Source: Himantopus leucocephalus (lineage: Eukaryota; Chordata; Aves; Charadriiformes; Recurvirostridae). From it: a DNA stretch of 64,000 nt. The position numbers and the translations under genes were made by a program. The notes beneath the pieces were generated by a model. That model saw nothing but the letters and a program-made list of their open reading frames with translations. It was not told the DNA's origin and ran no database searches. Location: positions 11,320,201 to 11,384,200 of the forward strand of contig RSEF01000019.1 of the NCBI GenBank assembly GCA_003993805.1. Direction: 5' to 3'. Within the stretch, counting starts at the first letter, position 1. Every line of letters begins with the position of its first letter. Below, piece after piece: positions 13,701-33,322 of the stretch.

Positions 13701-16700
13701 AAATATCCCCAGCTGGCAGCATTCTGGACAGACATGAGTGGCTTCTTCAGGTCACACAACATGGCAACCACATAGTCATGGATAGTGCCAGCTGCATCAT
13801 AAGACTTCAGAAAATCTGGACTTTTAAACAAAACATTTTAAAAACAAAAATAATGAGGGATGCTTTAAGGCACTGGGAGCAAGATTACTTCCAGAGATGT
13901 GTGGTCCCACCTAAAAATGAAACAGCCATCTCGGTGATTGACCTGCATTTTGTTGTTTTGGTTTGGTTTTTTTAAGTGGAATTTGTTTTCCAAGCTGTAA
14001 CCACAGCAGCAATACTTAGCTCCTGATGGAAGAAGGAGAGAGAGCGGCTTTAAGCGATGAGTTGTCTAGGTTCAAAAGCCATTTGCCATTGCAAAAGTTA
14101 CCAGGAAGGTAATAAATGTTTGCACAAAAAAATGTTGCTTTGTTGACCCTGGAGCATTTGAGAAAAAATAAGTAAATTCCTGCAGTTGCTCTAGGATCCA
14201 CAAATTACATGAATGGAAATCTATGGTGAAACAAAACAGGAACAAAACAAAGCAGCTGGACTCATGAGTTATACAGCTCTACAGCAAGATCATGCCATGC
14301 TCCACATATTTGCTGGACAGATACTGAAAGAAACCAAGATCAAATAAGTTTTTCCCCATTTATTGAACCTGAACTCATTGCAGAGGAAGACGTCGGCTCT
14401 TTGACAAACATAGCATACTGCAGGAGAAATTGAAGAGCAAATCTTGCTGATGCCAAGTCATAAGTGAAAAATTATATCCTCTGCAAACATGCCACAACAA
14501 AGCAGATCATTCCTAACACCTCATAAGGATCTCAGTGTCTAAGGAAGGAAGGAACTGAAATTAATTTAGGGACTATTTGTTTCAGCATCTGGCAGCAACC
14601 AGACACAGCAACTGTTACTGTTTTAGGCATTTGTACTTTTGACAATCTGCACGAGGCAAATAAAGTGTTCAAACTGCATTAGCAGAGCTTCTCTGAGCGA
14701 CAGGATGGACTAGACTTCTTCTATGATACTTTAAGGCGTATGTTACTATAGAGTCAAAAGCTTTTCTTTTTACTAAAGAGATCTGTAGCATCTCTATGAG
14801 GTCAGACACTCCTGTGTGCTCAGCTGCATATAGTTTATATTGAATACTGATATTTTAAATATTCTTTGACTACTTAATTAATATTATGTTACAGAGAAAT
14901 GCAGCCCCTCAGCCTGTAGCAGCATTAACATGCTACAGGAATACTAATTGTCCCATAAATTCAAGATAAGAAACTACCAGTGAAACAGCCTGATACAGAA
15001 GCCCTTTTGAGAAACAATGTACCTCTTCCTTAAATACCAGTAGACTGTAGCACATCCAAATCCTGTAGCCAAGCTGATATGTGACTGTGGCAGGGGAAGA
15101 GAAGAGAGGAAGGTGGGACTGCAGCGGCCGTCTTGCCAAGTAATCAGATGACTGACCTCCTCCGGCTCAAAGGTAGGCCCTGTACCACACTCCGTCCACT
15201 TGCAACCTGAAACACACAGTATCCGAGAAGTCCAGTGATTCTCTGCAGTGTCGTCTGCCTGGCACTCTTCATTTCTGGACACTCTTGATAATTTGTCAAA
15301 TACATTGGAAAAAGAGCAGAAACAAAGCCAGTAGTGATTGTAATCAAATTAATTAGTCATACTTTTCAGCCCCAGATAACGTCATAATGCCAGTCATCCT
15401 TTGCTAAAACAGAATGGTATCCGGCCTTCCTTCTCTATAAGCAGTCCTAGTGCCTAGAGGAACAAGCATCTTACACCTGAAGATATTAATGATACAACTT
15501 AAATAACAGGTGACCCACAAAAAAAAACCCTAAATCACAGTTCTGCTATAGGAAGTAATGAGCTGATATAACAACCCTCACATATAAACCTTAACTGGGA
15601 TCTACCACATCATGACCTAGAGAATGCTGTATTAGTAATGAACTGCCTATGATGGATAGCACGTAGTTTCATCACCTTTTGAGCCAAAGCAACAAGAAAC
15701 TTGGATCTATATGTATTAAGCAATGGATTGCAAAGTACTAAAGAGTATCCCTCCCCTGTGCTACGCAACAAAGCTTCCCCAAAGGTGGAATAGGGTTTAA
15801 CTCAGTTTTCAGTTTTACCAGTCAAGCATGTTCCTTTTGAACATAGATCACTACATGTTTGATGAAACCTTCACATTCTTTCATGTGAAGACCTCAGCTA
15901 AATTATGGCAACTTCTCAGCTGCAGGGAGCCCTCTCAGCAATGTCTGCTATTGCTCCAGTCCAGCACACGATTTCCTGCCCTGACACGCTCACCACAAGC
16001 AGTCCTGCAAAGGCAGTACATGGTCCTGTCAGAGCAGCAGACTAAGCAGAGGCTGAACTCAAGCACTGGCATGTGATGTTTGCTAGCACACTCCACCGCA
16101 CAGTTTCAGCCTCTGACAGCTATTGCTCTCCTAGGCGATGCATGGCCACAGCACGGGAATACACACTGTCTCCAGCTGGCTCTGTAACTGAGAGAACCTT
16201 TTGTTTTTTGGCTGGGGATGGGAGCAGAGTTTCAAGCTGTGCTGTGCCACTTGTCCTACAGGTCAGAGAAGAGACCCAGCTGCCTAACTGACTGGCACAA
16301 ACACAGTTAGAAGAGTCTTTCTTGGGCTGGATACAGGGATTTGAAGTTGCACTCACACAGTAAAAAGGAGCCATGAAAGCTAGGAAGTACTATGTGAAAC
16401 ATGCAAAGCAAACACACTTTTTCTTATTCCCTTAATTCCCTGTTCTATCAAGTCTGTTTGAACTGAATTTCCAAATGGTTTTCTTTTCTAGTTTTAAATG
16501 GATTCTAAAAAATATTATTAACCATAAATCTAACCCTAAAGGATGCTATTAAAAATGTAATTTGTGTCCCAAAGTGCACAGATTCACTTAGTCTACTCAA
16601 AACAAATGAGAGCAAACACCCTCTTTCACTTGACAGAAATGAAACAAAAATGGCATGTGGCTTTAGGAAATAAAATATTAACCAATATGACATAAGAATC

Positions 16701-19174
16701 TATGTCTACCGTGAACTCATGAGGCTTTGTTATGCAGCCCTTGGGACATCTGGAAAGCAAGCAACAGCTCCTTCGGTCCATCAGCCATTGGATTTCTTTC
16801 TTTCTAATCATTTCAGTATTTGATGTAAAATTACAGCCAGTAATGAATAGCATAGTGTCTCTTAAAGCAATTAAGACCTTGACAACTTTTGACAGACAGT
16901 GACCAGCACTTTTGGGAAATCTATTCTGTGGTTTACAATAAATCTTTGCCTAATCTCCCTAACTCCTATTATTATAATACTTGTATAATTGCTCAGATGT
17001 GCACATCATAAGGTAAAGAGAAAGAAGACACAGAACCACATTCTGAAATCTGAGCACTGGACTTCAGTAGGTTTATAGGAAGTTAGCCAAGAAGATAATC
17101 TATCCCTGTCTCACAGGGCTGGCAAGCCAAGGCCTGAATTTTTCAAACATCCTCACATGCACATTCTAACATAAAGATCGAGCTACTGTAGAATCATTAG
17201 AAGGTATTGAGATACCGGGCAACAGCTAGTTAACTGTTTAATGAGGTGAATAATATTCCCCCCCCGCCCCCCAAAAAGTCATTCACATGAGGTAGAAGTT
17301 CTTTCAACTGGCAGCAGATAGCATATGATGGACAAACAATTAACAAGCCACAAATACGTTATTCCTCCTTCATATTAGTAATTGTGCTGACTCTGCAGGG
17401 ATTTCATAAGACTACATCTGTGTAAACAACACGGTTAAATACGGTCAGTAGCTGAAATTCCAGTAATTAAAGCAAAATTACCACAGAAGATCATCTGTTA
17501 ATTCTGTTTTACAGAAGACCAAAGTGAACATGCAGCAGTTTCCTACATATCACTTCGGTGTTAAAAATTTATTTTCTGCATCATAATTCTGTGAACAGGA
17601 ATGCCAAAGAACTGATGTTACCTTTATCTTTTTTCCAAAATACAATCCCGTGCATTTGTCCTGAAATGCCAATGTGACTGACTCTTTGAAGCTGCTGCTG
17701 AGGTAAAGCAGCAAGGCATTCATTCAACGCTCTTATTATTCTGCAGACATTCTGCTCCATTCCCTGCAATCATAAAGCATTATTCTAAGCATGAAACCAT
17801 TAGGATTCACTCAGTGTATTTATTAAACAAGGCTTCTCTAGTCAGAAGCGAAGAACAGAATTTATTTAGCTTAATAGCATGTATTAAAATAACATTCACT
17901 ACTAAATTGAAAAAAAAGAAAAAGAATGCAAAAAAACCCCCCACAAACCCAGAAAAACTAAAACCCAATAATAGCAAGTTGAGAATAAGATAAGTTTCTT
18001 AAACTGAAGGCCAAATAATTCTTAATTTCCTAAGTTATCATACTCAAATACACCTTTAAAAAAATCCATTAACACTCACTACATGCTTTCATTAGTTCAC
18101 CTTATATATTCGTCTTCTTTTTCCCCACGAAGAGGATTATCTGCACATTCTGACTGGCATGCAGTCTCCCTTACACCTTCCTAAAGCCTCTCCGTATCTA
18201 CTTACTGTTGATTTTAATGATCCTAATACCTCACTTCTGGTTATGCTATTCCTAGAACTACACATCAAACCAATCTACTCAGCAAACCAACCAAATCATG
18301 CCACAAGAGAACCTGTAATCCAGCTTTCACACTTTTGAAGATTCAGATTACTTTGTGATAGACCAGTACGAAGATTACAAGCAAAAGTATTCAAATATAG
18401 TCTACATATAGATGTGAACTATTCTGCACATACATACTTTTGGCTGCATAAACATGACTGTAGGGAGCAGTGCTGGCCTGTTTGGTATCTTTGCTCAGAA
18501 ATTAGCCTCCAGACTCACTGCAATACTAGGCCAGAGGAATGTTAATACATATTTAACACAATGCATGTAAAGATCTTTAACCGGAGTACATATTCCTGGT
18601 TATTTCCACAGGGAATCTCCAGTGATGATTCCATCTCACATTAAAGTGCAAAATACCCTTCCAATTGGGAATTGGCTGCTGTTTCCTGACTGGAAGCATC
18701 AAAGACAACGTCACGGTTTATGACAGAATAGCTTTAGATCGTTTTATGCAACTTTCCAAAACCTGGGCCTTTCTTAAAACAAGCAGCTTTACTTGACTTT
18801 CTTGAACAATAAACAGAGAGCATTTTAATTTTACTTTCAGACATCGAGACATGTGCAGCAACCATCTCCATCATTCTAGACACAAAAACAACCCAGGAAA
18901 ACCACTGAAGTCTGCATAACGTAGCAACACAACCCAGTTACGACAAAGCAAGGCCGGGATCCTGAAATTGCCAGCAGTGCTATTTGCCACCCCTTACCTG
19001 TGATCCAGCTTCCAGGCTACTGGTGTGTGCCTGCGTCTCCCTGGAGCAGCTCTCTGCCACCACCTGCCCTTGCTCTGTCCCTACCAACAGGGCTGCCTTA
19101 ACTGATGTCGTGCCCAGGTCTATGCCCAACACGCAGGCAGGAGCGGGCCTGCCTGCCGCCCCGTTGCCCGCCAT
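10792..19174 (-). CDS. SHPK: Sedoheptulokinase (SHPK, CARKL)
   Basis: Cytosolic FGGY-family sugar kinase that phosphorylates sedoheptulose to sedoheptulose 7-phosphate and feeds the non-oxidative pentose phosphate pathway. Seven coding exons: 18998-19174, 17622-17763, 15023-15206, 13668-13820, 12372-12547, 12071-12271, 10792-11186. They total 1428 bases in consistent phase, giving 475 aa (human protein about 478). The start ATG is 19172-19174. The N-terminal actin-like domain has the phosphate-binding GIDLGTTSVKA at residues 17-27 and HIGISGQMHGIVFW in exon 2. The C-terminal domain carries ASLNGGNVLATFV, HVTRALCRG, GSGSALARNEV and GKDVDAAVGAAMVM. The stop is TAA at 10792-10794. The gene is divergent from CTNS, as in human. 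No break is seen. Confidence 0.95.
13166..13195. repeat. (AAAT)n microsatellite
   Basis: Imperfect AAAT/AAGT tandem repeat ending in AAAC, located in the SHPK intron between exons 4 and 5. Confidence 0.7.
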
Positions 19175-19675
19175 GGCCACTGGGAGAGGGGATTGCTTTT
19201 ACCTTCCCCACCATGCACGGGTCTCTATGTGGTGGCCGGACCAACACCCACCATGCTGAGCCCCACACTGCTCCTTGCCGCCTCTGAGGGGGCACCTGCC
19301 TCAAGAGCCAAGGGTGCCGAGGGCACAAGCCGTGGGGGCTCCCACCTCAGCAGGGCACAGGGACTGGGCCGGGAAAGGGGCCTGGACTTTGCCCTCTGGC
19401 TGAAGATGTCTCCCCTCAGCGGTGCCTGGGCACTATCCCTCCATCTTGAGCGTGACAAACCATCCCTTCCCCGGCTCTCCCCGCAGACCTGCGCAACTTT
19501 AAACGAAACTTCAACAAACTAAAAAACCGAGAAGCCCTCCCTCCGCTCGCAGCTCTCCCTCCTCACACCGGCCGGCACCAACCCAGCGCCCAACGCGCTC
19601 TGCCACACCCAAGATGGCACCCGCGGGCGGCCGCAGCGCGGCGGGCGCTGGGCGGGGAGTCGGTAGGCGGCCGCC

Positions 19676-19683
19676 TCACGTGA
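19676..19683. promoter_or_regulatory. CLEAR-type E-box (TCACGTGA)
   Basis: The palindrome CTCACGTGAG spans 19675-19684 and matches the core of the CLEAR element bound by TFEB/TFE3/MITF at lysosomal genes. CTNS encodes a lysosomal cystine exporter, so the location fits. A further CACGTG lies at 20139-20144. Binding is inferred. Confidence 0.55.
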
Positions 19684-19842
19684 GAAGCTGAAAAGGGAAG
19701 AGCCGGGGCCGTGCGGGACGGAGTCGGCGGCGTTGGAAGGAGGTAGGTGCCCTCTCCTCGGCACCGCTTCCTCGGTATTAGCGCATCCCAAAGCGCGGGG
19801 TGGCCCCGCTCCACCGTGCCGCCTGAGGGGAAAGCGGCGGGA

Positions 19843-19862
19843 ACTACAAGTCCCAGCGTGCA
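19843..19862 (+). promoter_or_regulatory. ZNF143-type element
   Basis: ACTACAAGTCCCAGCGTGCA closely follows the ACTACAnnTCCCAGnrTGC consensus of ZNF143/SBF promoter sites. A second, inverted copy (GACTACAAATCTCAGCAG on the minus strand) is at 19891-19908. Confidence 0.6.
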
Positions 19863-20191
19863 CCGCGCCGCCAGCGGGGGGGGGCGGAGGCTGCTGAGAT
19901 TTGTAGTCGGGAGGGGGGGGGATTTCCCTCAGGTGACGGTAGCTCTGTATGGCGGGAGCGGGATAAGTTATGAGGTAAAAATGTCCCGGGGGAGTCTGGG
20001 CAGATAGAGGGACTGAAGGACTGGTGCTCTCTCGGGGGTGCTGAGGGTCCCTCAGCTGGGCTGGGGTCCGTGGGGCTGGGCAGGGAGCCATTTGCAGGGA
20101 GCTGCCAGCTGAGGGGGTGGGCTGGTGCCCCCTGGAAACACGTGGGAACTGAGCAAAGCTTTCTCTCCGCTTTTCCTGCAGCTTTTCCACC

Positions 20192-27233
<7,042 letters not shown>

Positions 27234-29868
27234 CATCACTTGTGAAGACAAAAACTTTAAATTGAACTCCCTCTATCCTGGCTGAGGGCTTTCAAGACGC
27301 CTACTGCCGGTTACCAGAAATACTGATTCTGATCTGTTTATACTTTGATCCTCTCTGGTGTGGAATACAAGCTGTTGCCTCACTGGATCCTGATTGCCAG
27401 ATGCCTTAAAGGACAGCAAGCTCTCTAGCCACCACTTGCAAGTGGAAGACTTGTGCCTGTTGAAGCTGCAAAGACAGCTTAGCGTGAGCTGTCCAAGCAA
27501 CACGTGGCTCTTTTTCGATTAACAACAGGAAAGAGAAAGACCAGAGTGATCTCCTTCTGATTGGAAGTGAAGCACAAAGAGTAGAGTTCTGGCTTCCAAA
27601 ACCTTGAGATCACGTTTAAGCAACCACTTAGTATCTTAATGTAATGACTGAAGACTGTCTGTGGATCCAAGTGCTGCTGCTGACTCCTCACAGACAGATC
27701 ACAGCAGAACACCACTCAGGTTGGTTGTTAACAGCTTTAGTGGTACATAAAAGAATAATGAGGTTGGTAGCAAATACATAAATATTGGAACCTGAACTCT
27801 TTATTAAAAATACTAAGAAGCAAAAATTGTATTCTTATTTCATTGAAGGTGCCAAGACAAGTGCTCACATTTATCTTAATACTTCTAGTGCACTAACTTC
27901 ACTCTGCTCAGTTCTACTGCCATGCCTTGAATCCTGAATAATGGATGGTAAAGATTAATCAAAGAGATTATTTCAAAGTGGATCATGTTAACAGCCCTGT
28001 GATTACAGTTTAAACATATGTTTTTATTCCTGGGCTACATGTGGTATGTTCTAAGTAGAGATCAAGGTCTTGAGTTACCTGAAGGTAAGCATTCTACCCT
28101 TTAAAAGAACCAGAAGGGAATCCATGCATTTGTACTTAAACAATACTTGAATGCTCTAAAGCTAACTTGTCTTACTAGGTGTAAGCCTAAGGAAAACTAG
28201 AACCCCTTCTCCCCCTGCTAGAGACCAGGGGAGGTTTGAGAGCTCACTAACACTGCACATACCCACCAGTGAAATCAGACCTTACTGACCTCAGACTGCA
28301 TTGTGGTGATGTAGTCCACAATCCACTTCAAGCCAGAAAAGAGGTGTCAGCTGGAGGCATTCAAGTGATGTGGCATTCTTAAATGTAAGGAGAAACAGCT
28401 CAGGAAATCCAACTTTGTTTTATTGTGTGTAAAATCAAGTGAAACAGCAGTACAAATAGCAGTGTATCTTTATAGTAACAAAAATAACTTCAACTTGAAA
28501 GCCTTAAAATTTACCACTGAATTCTTAAGTTACAAAATTCAAAAGCACTATTGTAGTAATTCCATAGATATAAAAATGGTAAATAGGCATCTGCTGGTGT
28601 GGACAGAACAGTCTGAGATGCATTAATCACAACATACGTACATGGCACAGCAGTGTAACGTATTCAATAAGTTAGTTTGCCACCTCCTCATGTTCTATTT
28701 ACAACAGCTTACCTGAAGACTGTTTAAGGAAAGTATAGATATGTATAAATCAACTGAAGGGGATTAAGAACTCCAGTTTTTGGATAATTGTAAAGCTAGC
28801 TGCTTAACAAACCACTAGGATGCTAGATAATTAACTTAGTGTTGCAGCAAGAATCTTAAATCCTGTGGCATGTTGATTTAAACAACTTAGTATCTTACCA
28901 GAAGTTTAAATTTGGTCAAGAGGCACTTTGGGAAGTTACTGGCATATTCATCTCTTCCATCCAATAAATCGGTGATTTAAGCAAAGTCTTCTAGGAGACA
29001 GAGCAAAATGCTCCCCTCCCATTTCAAGTCTGATAGAAGTGGAATGAAGAACAGAAGACTCTACAGCTACAAGCAGCTCTTTTGGTAAGTTCGGCAAGTG
29101 TTTTCTTTCCTGCTCCAAATTCCTTTCATTTAAACATGATTCACTTGATGTTATAAATTACTTGGGAACAAGGAGAATTAAGGTCTTACTCTGACAGTGA
29201 AATTGAACTGTAGTGTCCACAAACTTTTAGTGTACTTTGCAGATATCAACCTAATACTTCTGTGTTACTTAGTTGTTTCTTGTTTGTCTCTTGTCTGAAG
29301 AGGCTGCTTTGTACAGGGAATCTTTGCAGTAAACCGTAATGCCCCAAACCCTTCAGCACACTCCGTGTAGCTAGCACGCAACGTGGGATTAGTACAGTGC
29401 TCCTCCCCACAGCAGTGAGCAACTCTTAATTCTGGCACTTTAATTCGATAGCATGGAAGGACAGGACAACTAGCTTATAAAAGCTTAAGCACAGCAAACC
29501 CTCTTATCTTCCATAGCAGAAACTGCTTTTCCTCCTAAAATAGGAAGCTTTTGTGCTGCAAAAGAATCCTGACAAAATTAAGGCTTCTCCAGCTGCTTCC
29601 TTAGGATTTGTCCTGTCCTCCTGAAAGCCACAACTACAATGAAGTCTTACCATGTACCTGCAGGGAAGACTTTAGAGAAGCACTCTGCTGAGGAGACTAG
29701 AGTTTTACTACTGCCAGTTACACCAGAGAAAGGAAAAAAAAAAAAAAAAGTGTTTACCACAGTTAGGAACATGCGCTCCTTCCAGACAACCTGTTCAGGT
29801 CTAGTATTTGCTTCCGTGCTTGATATCAGATATCTCCCTCCCCAACCCCTCCCCAACTTGCTGATTGA
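27234..29868. other. Converging 3' UTRs of CTNS and TAX1BP3
   Basis: No conserved coding frame is seen. CTNS (plus) and TAX1BP3 (minus) run tail to tail. Candidate plus-strand poly(A) signals are ATTAAA at 27803-27808 and AATAAA at 28963-28968. A candidate minus-strand AATAAA is at 28419-28424. If the distal CTNS signal is used, the two 3' UTRs would overlap by several hundred bases. A run of 16 A at 29734-29749 lies in the TAX1BP3 3' UTR. Confidence 0.6.
28419..28424 (-). terminator. TAX1BP3: Candidate poly(A) signal of TAX1BP3
   Basis: AATAAA on the minus strand, 1.4 kb past the TAX1BP3 stop codon. It is the nearest clean hexamer I noticed. Use is not proven. Confidence 0.4.
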
Positions 29869-31230
29869 TTAGGACATCATGGATTGCTGCACAGCCTTCT
29901 GCAGAGACTGCCTGGTCACCAGCAGCCGTACCACTTCTTCGTTCCTTTTCGTCAGCCTCTTCCTCGCTTGGTCATGGGTCACCATTGTCATATCCCAGCC
30001 GTTCACCTAGGGAAAAAACCTAAAGTGAGGCAGATGCGTGGCCTCACAGGTGTCCTGTAACTGTTCTATCAGAACTCAGCTCGGTCTACATGTAAGCCCC
30101 ACAAACTGTCCTGGAAAGTACCCAGAAGACAGTATTTTCCCCAGCAGACGCTTCTCTGTAGTGTGCATGTTGTCTAATCTTGGTGTTTACCTGCATGATC
30201 TTATCTCCAATCTGAAGTCCTGCAACTTCTGCCGGGCCTCCTTCTGTCACCCTTGTTACATAGATACCCTGGGGAAAAAATTAAGTGTTCATTAACTAAA
30301 TATGGGAGCATTAAATACTCAAGGAACGCAGCTGCAAGTGAGTAGAGGTTGCCGGGCGAGCTGGATATGCTCAGCCTTTTGCAGAGAGACTTGCTACGGA
30401 AAACAAAGCATCCGACCTTGTCGGTCTTGTCTTCAGAGAAAGGATTCTGAGTAGGATCCTGATCAATGCCACCTCCAATGCTGAATCCCAGAATCAAGTT
30501 GTCACCTTGACGAAGCTTATGTATTTCAATTCTTTGCTGAAAAGAGAAGAAGATAAAATAGCAGAGTATTGCAATGACTGGAAGAAATCTCGTGTGTCTC
30601 ACACAGATACTCAGGACCCAGTTAACTGTAAACTTTAGGTCAATCTACTGGAGCAGGCTGTATCCCAGCTTGGTTAGAGTAAAAACCGTCTGTCAAACCT
30701 GCACACATTGTAGGCAGAGCTCTAAACCCTGTGGCAGTACAGAACTATGGTGTGGCACTGGCTGTCTGTCAGTCCCATGCAGCTGTAGTGTCACAATCCG
30801 CTCTCAACGGTTCTCAGCCCTGCCACGAGACAGCAGGGCAGGAAACCCCGCAAGCTCATCCCTGGTATAGCCGAGCGCCTTAACTACTCAGCACTTCACT
30901 GCTGCCCGGAGATACAAGGGGAAACCATCACAAACAGAGCAGGTCTCTTTAAACATGAGTCATGCCTTGATAACTAGCAGTCACTCCGAGTGACTCATCG
31001 TGCTCTCTATCCCCGTGCCTTGTGTCCCTGCCTAGCCCTGTCAGGGGCAGTAAAGAACCATCCTAATAATAGGTTGCTTATCAGCACACTCTTGAAATCC
31101 AGAGGTTCCTTGCTGTCTGATGAACAGCTGTCAGGCTTTGCACATCTAATTACTGTATAAATGCCAAACTGTGCGATTCTTGAGCCAAGATAAAAAGCCA
31201 CGGCCTTAACTGAGGCAACAACCGTTCAAA

Positions 31231-31315
31231 AGGTTCTTCAACCTGGCCTAGAGGAAGGTGTCAGGACTAGGTGACCTTTAGCGGTCCCTTGATCCCAAAC
31301 CGTTCTGCGATCCTT
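31231..31315 (+). mobile_element. CR1 LINE 3'-end fragment
   Basis: The stretch aggttcttcaacctggccta, then gaggaaggtgtc, aggactaggtgacctttagc, ggtccctt and cccaaaccgttctgcgatcc matches the layout of the 3' end of avian CR1 LINEs, with a small internal gap. It sits in TAX1BP3 intron 1. Only the tail is recognisable, as is usual for these 5'-truncated elements. Confidence 0.6.
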
Positions 31316-31319
31316 CTCG

Positions 31320-32789
<1,470 letters not shown>

Positions 32790-33316
32790 AACAACTAGGA
32801 CCCACATTAGCTGCAGTGGTTTTTAATGAAGCAGGAGGACTGTTGCCAAAAGTCATCTACACAACTAGGCCAGCTTACCTTCTAAACCGTTGTTTATCGC
32901 CTGTATTGTTAATACTGTCAGTAAATTATGTCCAAGTACAAATGAATCGGTAGTACTGTTCTAATTAAACTGAATGTGAAACATCACATGGATGCCTCCG
33001 ATTAATATTTGTTTGGTTGTTAAGGAATAACTTCTGTCCCTAATTGCAGGCACAACTGCGGGTTTTGGTTAATGTAGTCCCTTGTATCCTTTGCATTTTG
33101 GATAAGCCACACCAATTATACAGTCCCTTCTAAATTTTCTGCCTGTCCCTACACACAAATACTGATGAAAGCAGCACTCTTAAGTAATAATCCACTGACA
33201 CAAGGAAATACTGCACAGTAGCATGTAATTAAGTGTATGTAAAGGTTTGGTACAGAAATGTAATTGAGTTGCTAATGTAAACGTCATTTCCACAATTGCT
33301 ATATATACACGCTATC

Positions 33317-33322
33317 AATAAA
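33317..33322 (+). terminator. EMC6: Candidate poly(A) signal of EMC6
   Basis: AATAAA lies about 530 bases past the EMC6 stop codon on the plus strand. An ATTAAA near 32964 is an alternative. Confidence 0.45.

Larger units (their letters stand above)
19200..20190. promoter_or_regulatory. Bidirectional CpG-island promoter of SHPK and CTNS
   Basis: GC- and CpG-rich DNA separates the SHPK start (19174, minus) from the CTNS start (20192, plus). It contains GC-rich runs, a TCACGTGA E-box at 19676-19683 and two ZNF143-like elements at 19843-19862 and 19891-19908. No TATA box is obvious. Two candidate donors for the CTNS leader exon are GAG|GTAGGT (exon end 19742) and GAG|GTAAAA (exon end 19974). 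The start sites themselves cannot be placed from sequence. Confidence 0.75.

Noticed and set aside
14690..14735. Possible CR1 tail (ggatggactagacttcttct, then atgatac)
   Set aside because: The match is short and lacks the surrounding CR1 3'-end features seen at 31231-31315.
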